Source: Edwardsiella tarda ATCC 15947 = NBRC 105688 (GTDB lineage Bacteria; Pseudomonadota; Gammaproteobacteria; Enterobacterales; Enterobacteriaceae). From it: a DNA stretch of 64,000 nt. Made by a program: the position numbers and the translations under genes. The notes below the pieces were generated by a model. That model was not told the DNA's origin, did no database searches, and saw only the letters and a list, made by a program, of their open reading frames with translations. Of this stretch, positions 27,737 to 38,862 are shown in pieces (positions within the stretch are counted from its first letter, which is position 1; each line of letters begins with the position of its first letter). The stretch lies in the NCBI RefSeq assembly GCF_003113495.2, contig NZ_CP084506.1:3100001-3164000 (forward strand), given 5' to 3'.

Positions 27737-28732
27737 ATGGAGCTGCTGTGCCCCGCCGGTAATCTGCCCGCCCTCAAAGCGGCTGTGGATAACGGCGCCG
27801 ACGCCGTCTACATTGGATTGAAAGACGATACCAATGCCCGCCACTTCGCCGGTCTCAACTTTAATGAGAAACGGCTCCAGGAGGCGCACGACTATGTACG
27901 ACGCCATGGTCGTAAACTGCACATCGCCATCAATACCTTCGCGCATCCGGACGGCTATGCACGCTGGCAACGAGCGGTGGATATGGCCGCACAACTGGGT
28001 GCCGACGCGCTGATCTTGGCCGACCTGGCGATGCTGGAGTACGCGGCCGAGCGCTACCCCCATATCGAACGCCACGTATCGGTGCAGGCCTCTGCGACGA
28101 ACGACGAGGCGATTCGTTTCTATCAACGTCACTTCGCCGTAGCACGCGTGGTGTTACCGCGCGTGCTCTCCCTGCATCAAGTCAAACAGCTGGCGCGAAC
28201 CAGCCCGGTGCCGCTGGAGGTGTTTGCCTTCGGCAGCCTCTGCATCATGTCCGAGGGGCGCTGCTACCTCTCTTCCTACTTGACCGGTGAGTCACCGAAT
28301 ACCGTCGGTGCCTGCTCCCCGGCCCGCTTTGTACGCTGGCAACAGACGGCTCAGGGCATGGAGTCACGGCTCAACGATGTCTTGATCGATCGTTACGCTA
28401 ACGGTGAAAACGCCGGCTACCCAACGTTGTGTAAGGGCCGTTATCTGGTGGATGGCGTGCGCTATCACACGCTGGAGGAGCCGACGAGTCTGAATACCCT
28501 CGCCCTGTTGCCGGAATTGATGGCGGCCAACATCGCCTCGGTCAAGATCGAGGGGCGGCAACGCAGCCCGGCCTACGTCAGCCAGGTAACCCGCGTGTGG
28601 CGCCAGGCGATCGATCGTTGCCGCCAGGCTCCCGAGAGCTTCACCCCCGAGCGCGCCTGGATGGATGCGCTCGACGCCGTGTCCGAGGGGGTACAAACCA
28701 CCCTCGGCGCCTATCATCGTCGCTGGCAGTAA
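27737..28732 (+). CDS. ubiU: O2-independent ubiquinone hydroxylation protein UbiU
   Basis: 331 residues, identical in length to E. coli UbiU (YhbU), a U32 peptidase-family protein. With UbiV it forms a [4Fe-4S] heterodimer needed for hydroxylation steps of ubiquinone synthesis without oxygen. The start MELLCPAGNLPALKAAV, the segment SLCIMSEGRCYLSSYLTGES and ACSPARF supply conserved cysteines, and LCKGRY follows. The frame is open for 66 more codons upstream but the conserved N-terminus begins at 27737, so that extension is rejected. ubiV starts 11 bases after the stop. Confidence 0.96.
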   Translation: MELLCPAGNLPALKAAVDNGADAVYIGLKDDTNARHFAGLNFNEKRLQEAHDYVRRHGRKLHIAINTFAHPDGYARWQRAVDMAAQLGADALILADLAMLEYAAERYPHIERHVSVQASATNDEAIRFYQRHFAVARVVLPRVLSLHQVKQLARTSPVPLEVFAFGSLCIMSEGRCYLSSYLTGESPNTVGACSPARFVRWQQTAQGMESRLNDVLIDRYANGENAGYPTLCKGRYLVDGVRYHTLEEPTSLNTLALLPELMAANIASVKIEGRQRSPAYVSQVTRVWRQAIDRCRQAPESFTPERAWMDALDAVSEGVQTTLGAYHRRWQ

Positions 28733-28743
28733 GGAGTCCCACC

Positions 28744-29622
28744 ATGCAATATGCGCTCGGCGCGGTACTTTACGGCTGGCCTGCGGCCAGTCTGGAGACA
28801 TTCTATCAGGCCGCCGCCGACAGCGAGGCCGACATCATCTATTTGGGCGAAACGGTATGCAGCAAGCGACGGGCACTCAAGGTCGGTGACTGGTTAGCGC
28901 TGGCCAAAACGCTGGCCGCAAGCGGCAAGCAGGTGGTGCTCTCCACCTTGGCACTGATTCAGGCACCCTCCGAGCTCGGCGAGTTACGCCGCTATGTAGA
29001 GAACGGCGAGTTCCTCATCGAAGCCAACGATCTGGCGGCGGTCAATTTAGCCGCCGAGCGCCGCTTGCCTTTCGTCGCCGGACCGGCGCTCAACTGCTAC
29101 AACGCCGTCACCCTACGTCTATTGCTACGCCAAGGGATGGTGCGTTGGTGCATGCCGGTGGAGCTATCGCGCGACTGGCTACGCAACATACGCCAACAGT
29201 GTGAGCAGCTCGGTATCGCGGGACGTTTCGAGATCGAAGTCTTCGCCTATGGTCATTTACCGCTCGCCTACTCCGCACGCTGTTTTACCGCGCGCGCCGA
29301 AAACCTCCCCAAAGATGAATGCGAGACCTGCTGTCAACACTATCCACAGGGGCGCCGCGTGCTGTCACAAGAACAACAGCAGGTCTTCGTGCTTAACGGC
29401 ATCCAGACCCTGAGCGGTAACTGCTATAACTTGGGAAATCATCTGCATGAGATGCAAGGATTGGTCGATGTGGTGCGCCTCTCGCCACAAGGTATCGACA
29501 CGCTAGACATGCTGCGCCGCTTCCGGGCTAACGAGCGGGGAGACGCCCCACTCACCTTAGATAAACAGGAGGAGTGCAACGGCTACTGGCTCCAACTCGC
29601 CGGGCTCACCCTGCAAGCCTAG
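28744..29622 (+). CDS. ubiV: O2-independent ubiquinone hydroxylation protein UbiV
   Basis: 292-residue U32 family partner of UbiU. Conserved cysteines for its cluster occur in FTARAENLPKDECETCCQHYP and in the SARCF and GNCYNLG segments. AAGGAGTCCC lies before the ATG, 11 bases after ubiU, so the pair is cotranscribed. In E. coli ubiUV expression is anaerobic and FNR-controlled; no convincing FNR box was seen in the ubiT-ubiU gap here. Confidence 0.95.
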   Translation: MQYALGAVLYGWPAASLETFYQAAADSEADIIYLGETVCSKRRALKVGDWLALAKTLAASGKQVVLSTLALIQAPSELGELRRYVENGEFLIEANDLAAVNLAAERRLPFVAGPALNCYNAVTLRLLLRQGMVRWCMPVELSRDWLRNIRQQCEQLGIAGRFEIEVFAYGHLPLAYSARCFTARAENLPKDECETCCQHYPQGRRVLSQEQQQVFVLNGIQTLSGNCYNLGNHLHEMQGLVDVVRLSPQGIDTLDMLRRFRANERGDAPLTLDKQEECNGYWLQLAGLTLQA

Positions 29623-29635
29623 CTTAACAACGCAA

Positions 29636-29658
29636 CGCGGGCGCACTCGGCGCCCGCG
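29636..29658 (+). terminator. Hairpin after ubiV
   Basis: CGCGGGCGC and GCGCCCGCG pair around a five-base loop, 14 bases after ubiV. There is no U-tract; it may act as a 3' stabiliser between the convergent ubiV and cyuA genes. Confidence 0.4.
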
Positions 29659-29684
29659 ACATCACTCCCCCACCCGTTATCTTA

Positions 29685-30998
29685 TCAGGACGCCTTACGG
29701 GCCATAATCTCGATGATCTGGGTATCCGTCTGACGCATCGCGCCACTCGCCAAGGCACATAGATTGGCGATCGACTGATCCACATCGTGCGCCACGATGC
29801 CCTCATTGCCGCTTACCGCACTGTCATCCAAGGCCATCAACACCGCCTTAAAGGCGGCACTGGCGCTGGTGGAGACCTTCATCGCGCAACTGTTGGAGGC
29901 GCCATCACAAATCATGCCACTGACATCACCGATCATGCTGCCGATAGCCATCGCTACCGCCTCATAACGCCCATCGATCAACCAGGCAATGCCCGCCGCC
30001 GCCCCCATCGCCGCCGTGGTGGCGGCGCACAAGGCCGATAACGCTGGCAGCTTGCTATGGATATAGATCGCCGTCAGATGCGACAGCATCAATGCCCGCG
30101 TCAATTGCTCCTGAGAAGCCTGGAGATACTCGGCTACCACCACCACCGGCATGGTCGCGGTGATCCCCTGATTGCCGGAGCCGGAGTTACTCATCGCCGG
30201 CAACACCGCCCCCCCCATGCGGGCGTCAGAAGCCGCCGAGGTACGGATCATGATCTCGCTGAGCAGATCGTGAGAGAGCAGGCCACGCTCACGCTGCTGG
30301 GCCAGCGTAGCGCCGATGTGCAGACCATAGCGGCTGCGCAGCCCCTCACGCGACAGCGCGCCGTTCAGTTCGGCCGCATCCAAGATAAAGGCGATTCGCG
30401 CCAGTGGCACGTCACAGGCGAAACGGTAGACTTGCTGCAACGAAGCGCGCGCCAAGCAGTAGCCCGCCTCGCTCGCCTCGCCGACGCCATCGGCAGCGAA
30501 GATCAGCTGGCCGTTATGCTCCACGCGAATCACCCGAGTATGGTCGCCCGCGATAGTCACCTCGGCCCACGACTCACCGGCATAGACGCGTGCGCAAGCG
30601 AGTAACACCTGCTCGCAAGGCTGCTCCATTCCCACACTCACCTGCCCGGCGGCGAGCAATGCTTTAGCTGCCGCGATCGCCTCGGCGGAGGCATGCTTGA
30701 TCACCTCCAGCCCCGCGTCGGCATCACCGCCTAGCGCGCCCAACGCCGCCGCGATCGGCAGGCCCACCATCCCCGTGCCAGGTACCGTGACCCCCATACC
30801 GTTCTTCATGAGGTTAGGTGAGACGCGGCATACGATACGCTCGACTGGCGCAGCCAGTTGGCGAGCGGCCAACGCAGCGGCCAACGCCAGCGAGATTGGC
30901 TCGGTACAGCCCACCGCCGGTTTGACCTCCTGGCGGACTGCGCGGATAAACTCATCCCACAACAGCGCGTTATCGCAAGGATTGGATGTGTTATTCAT
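29685..30998 (-). CDS. cyuA: L-cysteine desulfidase CyuA (YhaM)
   Basis: 437 residues of the UPF0597/YhaM family, related to [4Fe-4S]-dependent L-cysteine desulfidase and the serine dehydratase alpha chain. It breaks cysteine into pyruvate, ammonia and sulfide. Conserved cysteines are in [12 protein letters not shown] near the N-terminus and in [15 protein letters not shown] and [13 protein letters not shown] toward the end, consistent with a cluster. It follows cyuP by 40 bases on the same strand. In E. coli cyuPA is used anaerobically for cysteine catabolism. Confidence 0.93.
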   Translation of the reverse strand: MNNTSNPCDNALLWDEFIRAVRQEVKPAVGCTEPISLALAAALAARQLAAPVERIVCRVSPNLMKNGMGVTVPGTGMVGLPIAAALGALGGDADAGLEVIKHASAEAIAAAKALLAAGQVSVGMEQPCEQVLLACARVYAGESWAEVTIAGDHTRVIRVEHNGQLIFAADGVGEASEAGYCLARASLQQVYRFACDVPLARIAFILDAAELNGALSREGLRSRYGLHIGATLAQQRERGLLSHDLLSEIMIRTSAASDARMGGAVLPAMSNSGSGNQGITATMPVVVVAEYLQASQEQLTRALMLSHLTAIYIHSKLPALSALCAATTAAMGAAAGIAWLIDGRYEAVAMAIGSMIGDVSGMICDGASNSCAMKVSTSASAAFKAVLMALDDSAVSGNEGIVAHDVDQSIANLCALASGAMRQTDTQIIEIMARKAS

Positions 30999-31038
30999 AG
31001 TTCAGCCCTTTATCGAGAAACGAGTCGCGCGTCATCCC

Positions 31039-32370
31039 TTAGGAAAAGGCCAGCAGCGGTGAAATACACAGCAACAGCCCGGTGACGATGATCACCCATA
31101 GGGAGACGCCCTTATACTTATGCAGCGCCGGCACTCGGTACACCAAGTAGGCGGGGATCAGACACCCCACGAGGCCGAAGATCGGGCTACATACCGAGGT
31201 AAAACTCAACACCGGCGCATTGAGGATAATCGCCCCCCACGCCAGCAAGACGGCAAAGACCATGATGCCGTTCTGAACCCAACGCGCGTTAATACGCTCG
31301 GGCGGCAAAACACGCCGCAATAGATTCATCACGATGCCTTGAGTCGCCTCCCGGAAGCCTAGGTAGACGCCAAAGAACGCGGTCATCACGGCGAAGATAT
31401 TGAGAATGACGCTCACCACCGTGACCCAATTTCCGGCACCACCATCAATAAACTGCGCCGCGATGGCCAGAGCAGAAATATTCTGCTGATAGGCCTTCAC
31501 CGCCTCGTCATGCCCCATCGCTAAGGTGAATGAGACGGCGTAGAAGAAGACCGTGACAAAGAGGATGCCAAAGGCGATATTCATCGCCCGCAGCGCCTTG
31601 TAGCGGGCAACCTCACGTGACTTCGCCTTCGCACGGTACGAAATCACCATCGGGCTGAGCGTCTGAATGAACAGGATCGAGGTCAAGGTAAACGGCAGCG
31701 TAATGACCGCGTTCTTGATCAACAATGCTAACGGCGGCAACGCGCCGGCGTTATACAGATGCCACATTCCCACCATCGCTACACCTAACGCCGCGACGAC
31801 CAGCAGCTTGGTCAACACCATGAAGCTGGAGAGCTTAAATAGCAGCTGCTCACCCCGCGATGAGATGGCGACCAGCACACAGATCAGCGCCAAACCATAG
31901 AAGGGGTTGTCCGATAACAGCCCCTCGGTCACGCCAAAGGTATGCAGGTACGAGGCACTGTCGTTCGTGATGGCCGTCGAGTAGACGAACATCCAGATCA
32001 CCAACATCACAAAATAGAGCGCCCCCAACAGAATGCCCCAGTTCTTTCCCAGGTAGCCGCTGATCACACTCGGGTAGTCGCGACACTCTGGCGCCTCGGC
32101 CAAGGTGTTAATAAACAGGCGCTGAAACAAGTACATCGCCGGATAGCCCACCACCGACGAAAGCAGGAAGACCCACAACCCCATTAGGCCGACCTGAACC
32201 GGTAAGAAGACGATCCCCGCGCCGATCGCCATCCCGATACTCATGATGACCCACCCCACATCGGTGCTGTCGAAACGCGTCGCCTCACGCCATTCACGTT
32301 CGCTCATGCCGCCTCGCGCCGAAACGGGTATATCGCTCATTACCACACTGCTTGCTTGTGTCGTTTCCAT
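31039..32370 (-). CDS. cyuP: Cysteine/serine permease CyuP (YhaO), HAAAP family
   Basis: 443 residues, the same as E. coli YhaO, with eleven predicted helices. The segments STDVGWVIMSIGMAIGAGIVFLP and FTLTSILFIQTLSPMVISYR are nearly identical to the E. coli protein. It imports cysteine (and possibly serine) for CyuA. The ATG at 32370 gives METTQASS; an upstream in-frame start at 32406 has no support. First gene of the cyuPA pair, with a long AT-rich upstream region. Confidence 0.93.
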   Translation of the reverse strand: METTQASSVVMSDIPVSARGGMSEREWREATRFDSTDVGWVIMSIGMAIGAGIVFLPVQVGLMGLWVFLLSSVVGYPAMYLFQRLFINTLAEAPECRDYPSVISGYLGKNWGILLGALYFVMLVIWMFVYSTAITNDSASYLHTFGVTEGLLSDNPFYGLALICVLVAISSRGEQLLFKLSSFMVLTKLLVVAALGVAMVGMWHLYNAGALPPLALLIKNAVITLPFTLTSILFIQTLSPMVISYRAKAKSREVARYKALRAMNIAFGILFVTVFFYAVSFTLAMGHDEAVKAYQQNISALAIAAQFIDGGAGNWVTVVSVILNIFAVMTAFFGVYLGFREATQGIVMNLLRRVLPPERINARWVQNGIMVFAVLLAWGAIILNAPVLSFTSVCSPIFGLVGCLIPAYLVYRVPALHKYKGVSLWVIIVTGLLLCISPLLAFS

Positions 32371-32919
32371 CGTCGCTCTCACTTGCCAGTAAGCGGCGGG
32401 ATCCACGGCAAATCACAGCCTGCCTCTGCCGTCTCGGAGCCGCCTGTAGAGAATTATCATCGTTATCATTTACAGAGTCGGATGCCGCGCAGCAGGGCGA
32501 TGGCGCAATAACATCATCGGGTGCAGGATCTATTATTGTGGCGAGATCATAACGCGCTTGCGGGAGAAAAAATTTTCAACTCATCGCTCTGCGATAGCGG
32601 TCTACATAAAAACTTTTCTCTAAAAAGGGAATTATCTTGAATATTTACCTACACAAATGGCAAAAGGTAAAATTATTTTTTATACAAACACGTAATATGC
32701 AAATAATGCATTGATATATCGTGTCTTTCAGCGAGTAGTGAACAGCGGGGAGGGAAACAGACGCTAACAAGATGACGCGCCAGCATAAATAAAAATGTGT
32801 TGTTGATCGCAATTTTTTGGCGACCAAGCGCACACTTTAGTCAATAACTCTGTTTTTATATAAAAAAACACTATCGATCAGAATGATTAACTAGTGCTTT
32901 ACTGGGTATCGATAATAAA
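32371..32919. other. AT-rich upstream region of cyuP, no gene
   Basis: About 550 bases between cyuP and the deaD terminator hold no convincing ORF. The 32560-32910 part is markedly AT-rich compared with the neighbouring genes. TGTGT-N6-TCGCA at 32796-32811 resembles a CRP site (eight of ten key bases) but is ~425 bases from cyuP. The region may hold a long leader, multiple promoters, an H-NS-type silencing region or decayed sequence. Confidence 0.4.
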
Positions 32920-32943
32920 AAGGCCAGCCCGAGGGCTGGCCTT
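32911..32943 (-). terminator. deaD terminator
   Basis: AAGGCCAGCCC (32920-32930) and GGGCTGGCCTT (32933-32943) form an 11-base stem with a two-base turn. On the minus strand it is followed by TTTTATTATC, a clear U-tract ~20 bases after the deaD stop. Confidence 0.85.
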
Positions 32944-32964
32944 ATCATCTAGCAGGCTAGATGC

Positions 32965-34881
32965 TTATGCATCATTGAAACGACGACGGCTGTGGCCGTT
33001 ATCATCGGAGCGGGCATTACGGTTATCACGGTTAAAACCGCGATCGCCACGACGGTCATCAGAGAAACGACGCTGACCACCGAAACCCCCACGACGTTCG
33101 CCATCACGGCCACCGCCGAAGCTACGGCGCTCACCACGATCGCTGCGCTCGCCAGTACGCTCACGACGCTGTTCACGCGCCGGGGCATCGCCGATCAACT
33201 GCATGTTCATCGGCTTGTTCAGGATGCGAGTACGGGTAAAGTGCGTCAACAGATCACCCGGCATACCTTTCGGCAACTCGATGGTAGAGTGAGAACCGAA
33301 CAGACGGATATTACCGATGTAACGGCTGCTGATATCGCCTTCGTTGGCGATAGCGCCCACGATGTGACGAACTTCGACGCCATCGTCACGACCCACTTCG
33401 ATACGATACAGCTCCATCTCACCCACATCGCGACGCTCACGACGCGGACGATCACCACCGTCGCGACTATCGCGGCTGTCGCGCTCGCGGCGGGCAAAGC
33501 GATCACCACCACGATCATCACGATCGCGGAACTCGCGACGCGGACGACGCTCGATCACCGGATCCGGCGGCAGGATCAACGGACGCTCACCCTGGGCCAT
33601 CTTCAGCAAGGCGGCTGCCAGCGTTTCCATATCCTGCTCTTCTTCCGGCTGCAGCTTAGCCAACAGCGCACGGTATTGATCCAGATCGCTGCTCTCCAGC
33701 TGCTGCTGGACACGGGCGGCAAACTTGGCCAGACGGCGCGTGCCGAGCAGCTCGGCGTTCGGCAGTTCCACTTCCGGAATCGTCAGCTTCATGGTGCGCT
33801 CGATGTTGCGCAGCAGGCGACGCTCGCGGTTATCGACGAACAGCAACGCACGACCGGCACGACCGGCACGGCCAGTACGGCCGATACGGTGAACGTAAGA
33901 CTCGGCATCCATCGGAATATCATAGTTAACGACCAGGCTGATACGCTCGACGTCCAGGCCACGTGCGGCCACATCGGTCGCGATCAGGATATCCAGACGG
34001 CCATCCTTCAGACGCTCCAGGGTCTGCTCACGCAGCGCCTGGTTCATATCACCGTTCAGTGCCGCACTGCTGTAGCCATTACGCTCCAGCGCTTCGGCCA
34101 CTTCCAGGGTGGCGTTCTTGGTACGGACGAAGATGATGGCAGCATCGAAGTCTTCCGCTTCCAGGAAGCGTACCAGCGCCTCATTCTTACGCATCCCATA
34201 CACCGTCCAGTAGCTCTGGCTGATGTCCGGGCGAGTGGTCACGCTGGACTGAATGCGCACTTCCTGCGGCTCATTCATAAAGCGACGAGTGATGCGGCGG
34301 ATCGCCTCCGGCATGGTGGCAGAAAACAGTGCGGTCTGATGCTCCGCCGGAATCTGCGCCATGATGGTTTCTACGTCTTCGATAAAGCCCATACGCAGCA
34401 TCTCGTCGGCTTCATCCAGTACCAAGCCACGCAGACTGGCCAGACTCAGCGTGCCACGCTTGAGGTGGTCCAGCAGACGGCCCGGCGTACCGACCACGAT
34501 CTGCGGCCCCTGACGCAGGGCGCGCAACTGAACGTCATAACGCTGGCCGCCATACAGGGCGACGACGTTGATGCCGTGCAGGTGCTTAGAAAAATCGGTC
34601 ATCGCTTCGGCAACCTGTACCGCCAATTCGCGGGTCGGTGCCAACACCAGCACCTGCGGTGCCTTCAGCGAGGGATCGATATTGTTCAACAGCGGCAGTG
34701 AAAACGCCGCGGTCTTACCGCTGCCGGTCTGCGCCATGCCCAGCACGTCGCGCCCGTTCAGCAGGTGAGGAATACAGGCCGCCTGAATCGGTGACGGCTT
34801 CTCATAGCCCAAATCATTCAGGGCTTCAATAATAGGTGCAGCTAACCCCAGGTCAGCAAAGGTGGTTTCGAACTCAGCCAT
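32965..34881 (-). CDS. deaD: ATP-dependent DEAD-box RNA helicase DeaD (CsdA)
   Basis: 638-residue helicase acting in ribosome biogenesis and mRNA decay at low temperature. Motifs are in order: Q motif (YEKPSPIQ), [21 protein letters not shown], and the C-terminal [10 protein letters not shown] and [12 protein letters not shown] DbpA-like RNA-binding domain follows (~480-560), and the tail (~565-638) is rich in Arg, Gly and Asp with [21 protein letters not shown] runs. The ATG at 34881 gives [12 protein letters not shown] as in E. coli (629 residues); the small length gain lies in low-complexity parts. nlpI lies upstream on the same strand, as in E. coli. Confidence 0.97.
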   Translation of the reverse strand: MAEFETTFADLGLAAPIIEALNDLGYEKPSPIQAACIPHLLNGRDVLGMAQTGSGKTAAFSLPLLNNIDPSLKAPQVLVLAPTRELAVQVAEAMTDFSKHLHGINVVALYGGQRYDVQLRALRQGPQIVVGTPGRLLDHLKRGTLSLASLRGLVLDEADEMLRMGFIEDVETIMAQIPAEHQTALFSATMPEAIRRITRRFMNEPQEVRIQSSVTTRPDISQSYWTVYGMRKNEALVRFLEAEDFDAAIIFVRTKNATLEVAEALERNGYSSAALNGDMNQALREQTLERLKDGRLDILIATDVAARGLDVERISLVVNYDIPMDAESYVHRIGRTGRAGRAGRALLFVDNRERRLLRNIERTMKLTIPEVELPNAELLGTRRLAKFAARVQQQLESSDLDQYRALLAKLQPEEEQDMETLAAALLKMAQGERPLILPPDPVIERRPRREFRDRDDRGGDRFARRERDSRDSRDGGDRPRRERRDVGEMELYRIEVGRDDGVEVRHIVGAIANEGDISSRYIGNIRLFGSHSTIELPKGMPGDLLTHFTRTRILNKPMNMQLIGDAPAREQRRERTGERSDRGERRSFGGGRDGERRGGFGGQRRFSDDRRGDRGFNRDNRNARSDDNGHSRRRFNDA

Positions 34882-35059
34882 GTAAACGTGCCTCATGATG
34901 TGCAATGGCGGCCAGTCTGCATAACTCGTCTAGAAAACGAACAACATTTTTCATTGAAAAGTGTGAACCGGCTCAAATTAGAAGAAATGACGAACAAAAA
35001 AACCTCGCCCGTAAAGGACGATTAAATCAATGATTTAAGAATAAAAATGTTCGTCAGCT

Positions 35060-35944
35060 TTATTGCTGGTCCGATTCTGGTATGTCGTCTTGCTCTTGAC
35101 CCAAGCGGGCCAATTCCAACAGTGCGTAACGGTTCTCAACAAAGTTATGAACGTTGTTGGCCACCGTCAGTTTGAACAATGCCGAAGCACTGCTCTTCTC
35201 CCCCAGACTCAGGTAATGTTTACCTAAATAGAAGTCAGTTTCACTGAGATGCTCAGCGAGCGAAGTGTTATCCGTTGCATCCGCCTGTAAGCGTTCCATC
35301 AGCGTCTTTTCGCTGATTTTGCCCAGGTAGAATTCGACAATATTCCATCCCCATTGACTCCGGTTCGCCTTATTGTAGCGCTGGCTCAAGGCCTCGAGCG
35401 CCTGCTCCTGGTTTAGCTCACGCTCAGCCAGGTAAAGCCATAACGACCGGAACGGATCGTTGGGATCGTCTTGATAAAACGCCTGCAGATCATCTTGCGC
35501 TAGCGCATATCGCCCACCGTAATACAGGGCAATACCGCGATTCAAACGCGCATAGCTGTAAGTTGGATCAAGCTCTAGTACAGAATCAAACGCTTCATAG
35601 GCGGCATCAAAGTTGCCAGCCTGCGTTAAATAAATCCCCAGATAGTTAAAAACCTCTGGCATATCAGGACGGATGGCTAACGCTTGCGAGAAATCGTTAC
35701 GCGCCAGAGCCCTCAGTCCGAGACTATCATACAGTACTCCGCGCTCATAGAGAAGCTGTGCGCGTTCATCATCCGTTAATGCTCGGCTGGCAAGAATTTG
35801 CTCCATGCGCGCCAGCATTACCTCCTGCTGCAACGAGGGCTGCAACGGGATAGCCAGTACTTCGTTTTTACGCCAATCAGCGTTGCTGCATCCTGCCAGC
35901 AAAATTGCTGTCGCAACGTAACACCAGCGCAAGATAGGCTTCAT
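35060..35944 (-). CDS. nlpI: Outer-membrane lipoprotein NlpI
   Basis: 294 residues, equal to E. coli NlpI. The signal peptide ends in the lipobox LAGC with Cys19 as lipidated residue; TPR helices follow (for example [26 protein letters not shown]). NlpI is an adaptor for peptidoglycan hydrolases and the protease Prc. The ATG at 35944 is the only start giving a proper signal peptide; the longer frame to 35986 does not. Between pnp and deaD on the same strand, the standard order. Confidence 0.96.
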   Translation of the reverse strand: MKPILRWCYVATAILLAGCSNADWRKNEVLAIPLQPSLQQEVMLARMEQILASRALTDDERAQLLYERGVLYDSLGLRALARNDFSQALAIRPDMPEVFNYLGIYLTQAGNFDAAYEAFDSVLELDPTYSYARLNRGIALYYGGRYALAQDDLQAFYQDDPNDPFRSLWLYLAERELNQEQALEALSQRYNKANRSQWGWNIVEFYLGKISEKTLMERLQADATDNTSLAEHLSETDFYLGKHYLSLGEKSSASALFKLTVANNVHNFVENRYALLELARLGQEQDDIPESDQQ

Positions 35945-36065
35945 TTCCCAACTCCCGAAGACCAACACGGATAAACGTCCTATCATCCATCAAGGTACTA
36001 CCACATCCTGCGGCAGTGTAACAAACGGCTTCCCACTAAGGGGAAGCCGTAATACTAAACGCGTA

Positions 36066-38195
36066 TTATTCTGCGTCAGCCGGTGCATCCTGACCCGCTG
36101 TGGCAGAGGCGTTGGCTTCTTTGATGCTCAGACGAACGCGGCCCTGACGGTCCACTTCCAGCACCTTAACAGCCACTTCCTGACCCATCTGCAGGTAGTC
36201 GGTTACCTTCTCCACACGCTTATCGGCGATCTGGGAGATGTGAACCAGCCCTTCCTTACCGCCACCGATGGCGACAAAGGCACCAAAGTCAACGATACGA
36301 GTCACTTTACCCTGGTAGATACGGCCCACTTCGATCTCGGCGGTGATCTCTTCGATACGACGGATCGCGTGTTTTGCCTTATCGCCGTCGGTCGCCGCGA
36401 TCTTCACGGTACCGTCATCTTCGATCTCGATGGTGGTGCCCGTCTCTTCCGTCAGCGCACGGATCACAGAGCCACCCTTACCGATCACATCCTTGATCTT
36501 CTCAGGATTGATCTTGATGGTGTGAATACGCGGTGCAAACTCAGAGATGTCGCCACGCGGTGCATTGATGGCCTGCTCCATGACGCTCAGGATGTGCAGA
36601 CGCGCGCCCTTAGCCTGGTTCAGTGCCACCTGCATGATTTCGCGGGTGATGCCTTCGATCTTGATGTCCATCTGCAACGCGGTAACGCCATCGCGGCTAC
36701 CCGCCACTTTGAAGTCCATGTCGCCCAGGTGATCTTCATCGCCCAGAATGTCAGACAGAACGACGAAGTTGTCCTGCTCTTTCACCAGACCCATAGCGAT
36801 ACCCGCTACGGCGGCTTTCACCGGTACCCCGGCATCCATCAGCGCCAGAGAGGCACCACAGACAGAGGCCATAGAGGAAGAACCGTTAGATTCGGTGATC
36901 TCGGAGACCACACGCACCGTGTACGGGAATTCTTCCTGAGACGGCATCACTGCCAACACGCCACGCTTAGCCAGACGACCATGGCCGATTTCGCGGCGCT
37001 TCGGCGAGCCCATCATCCCGGTTTCACCGACAGAGTACGGCGGGAAGTTATAGTGTAGCAGGAAACGGTCGGTGCGCTCGCCCATCAGCTCATCGATATT
37101 CTGTGCGTCACGCTCGGTGCCCAGAGTCGCGGTCACTAACGCCTGCGTTTCGCCACGGGTAAACAGTGCAGAGCCATGGGTACGCGGCAGCACACCGGTA
37201 CGCACGTCCAACGCACGGATCATGTCTTTCTCACGACCATCGATACGCGGCTCACCACGCAGGACACGGCCACGCACCACGGATTTCTCCAGTGCACCCA
37301 GGATGTCGCTGATTTCACCGGCGTCTAGTGACGCATCTTCCGCCAGCAGATCGGCGATGACAGATTCTTTGATCTCATCAACTTTAGCGTAACGCGCCTG
37401 CTTCTCGGTGATGTGGTAGGCTTCACCCAGACGCGCTTCGGCCATTTCGCTTACGCGCTGTTGCAGCGCGGTATTCACTTCCGGCGCGCTCCACTCCCAA
37501 CGCGGCTTACCGACTTCGGCGGCCAGCGCTTTGATGTTTTCGATGACGACCTGCTGCTGGTCGTGGCCGAAGACCACCGCACCCAGCATCTGATCTTCGC
37601 TGAGCAGATCTGCTTCAGATTCCACCATCAATACAGCGTTGTCGGTACCGGCCACGACCAGATCCAGACGGCTCTGTTTCAGCTCATCCTGAGTCGGGTT
37701 CAGTACATACTGATCGTTGATATAACCGACGCGTGCGGCGCCGATCGGGCCGTTGAACGGAATACCGGAGAGCGTCAGGGCCGCGGAGGCACCGATCATC
37801 GCCACGATATCCGGGCTAACCTGCGGGTTCACGGAAACGACCGTCGCCACGACCTGCACCTCGTTGAGGAAGCCTTCTGGGAACAGCGGGCGGATCGGGC
37901 GGTCGATCAGACGTGCGATCAGGGTTTCACCCTCACCCGGGCGCCCTTCACGACGGAAGAAGCCGCCAGGGAAACGACCGGCAGCGTAGGCACGCTCCTG
38001 GTAGTTAACGGTCAGCGGGAAGAAGTCCTGACCTTCACGGGCTTTCTTTGCCCCAACCACGGTGACGAATACCGCGGTGTCATCCATGGTGACCATCACG
38101 GCTGCGGTAGCCTGACGAGCCATCATGCCGGTTTCCAGCGTAACGGTATGCTGGCCGTATTGGAATTTGCGAACGGTTGGCGTCAACAAAGTCAT
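36066..38195 (-). CDS. pnp: Polynucleotide phosphorylase Pnp
   Basis: 709-residue 3'-5' exoribonuclease of the degradosome. Two RNase PH domains (one near residues 10-150 with [12 protein letters not shown]; the second near 320-540 with [19 protein letters not shown] and [16 protein letters not shown]) flank a helical linker; a KH domain ([17 protein letters not shown]) and an S1 domain ([21 protein letters not shown]) follow. The ATG at 38195 follows AAGGA. Leader hairpins upstream fit the RNase III/PNPase autoregulation known in E. coli. Confidence 0.98.
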   Translation of the reverse strand: MTLLTPTVRKFQYGQHTVTLETGMMARQATAAVMVTMDDTAVFVTVVGAKKAREGQDFFPLTVNYQERAYAAGRFPGGFFRREGRPGEGETLIARLIDRPIRPLFPEGFLNEVQVVATVVSVNPQVSPDIVAMIGASAALTLSGIPFNGPIGAARVGYINDQYVLNPTQDELKQSRLDLVVAGTDNAVLMVESEADLLSEDQMLGAVVFGHDQQQVVIENIKALAAEVGKPRWEWSAPEVNTALQQRVSEMAEARLGEAYHITEKQARYAKVDEIKESVIADLLAEDASLDAGEISDILGALEKSVVRGRVLRGEPRIDGREKDMIRALDVRTGVLPRTHGSALFTRGETQALVTATLGTERDAQNIDELMGERTDRFLLHYNFPPYSVGETGMMGSPKRREIGHGRLAKRGVLAVMPSQEEFPYTVRVVSEITESNGSSSMASVCGASLALMDAGVPVKAAVAGIAMGLVKEQDNFVVLSDILGDEDHLGDMDFKVAGSRDGVTALQMDIKIEGITREIMQVALNQAKGARLHILSVMEQAINAPRGDISEFAPRIHTIKINPEKIKDVIGKGGSVIRALTEETGTTIEIEDDGTVKIAATDGDKAKHAIRRIEEITAEIEVGRIYQGKVTRIVDFGAFVAIGGGKEGLVHISQIADKRVEKVTDYLQMGQEVAVKVLEVDRQGRVRLSIKEANASATAGQDAPADAE

Positions 38196-38402
38196 TTTCC
38201 TTTTCGTTAAGCAACGCGCCATTCCAAAGAATAGCGCCCTTCTATAACCGGTGGCTTTGCTACATTCTCGCGACTAAGGCAAGCTGCCGCATCCAACGGC
38301 AGCTTGCATTAGCCGCGCGAACCTCTGTAACAAGCAGGCCGGTTACACCTTTTTGTCTGCAACGGCAATACATTAACCTGATTTTCCGTTGCTTCCTAGA
38401 AG
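38196..38402 (-). promoter_or_regulatory. pnp leader with stem-loop; candidate SraG/PsrO locus
   Basis: GCAAGCTGCCG (38279-38289) and CGGCAGCTTGC (38297-38307) form an 11-base stem in the pnp leader, the position of the RNase III-processed hairpin through which PNPase represses its own mRNA. In E. coli the same rpsO-pnp interval also makes the small RNA SraG/PsrO. A plus-strand promoter cannot be assigned by eye, so an sRNA is only a positional suggestion. Confidence 0.5.
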
Positions 38403-38426
38403 AAAGGGGCCAACGTAGGCCCCTTT
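38403..38426 (-). terminator. rpsO terminator
   Basis: AAAGGGGCC and GGCCCCTTT pair around a six-base loop, ~20 bases after rpsO. On the minus strand the stem ends in CCCCTTTCTTCT, a modest U-tract. Read-through to pnp is expected, as in E. coli. Confidence 0.75.
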
Positions 38427-38445
38427 ACTTCAGAAAATCGTTAGA

Positions 38446-38730
<285 letters not shown>

Positions 38731-38862
38731 TTAAAAAGTTTAAAAAACGGGCGCCAATCTCTAATTCAGCAACCCAATGTATTAGCCGCGTCATTCTACT
38801 CTGCGCCCTGACCCTTGGCAAGAAATCAGCCGATTCCTAGCACACTTGGCATGGCGCGAGGA

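Noticed and set aside
32992..34701. 569-codon open frame on the plus strand opposite deaD
   Set aside because: It mirrors the helicase codons and is rich in Thr, Ile, Ala and His in patterns set by the GC-rich third positions of deaD. No ribosome site or known domain.
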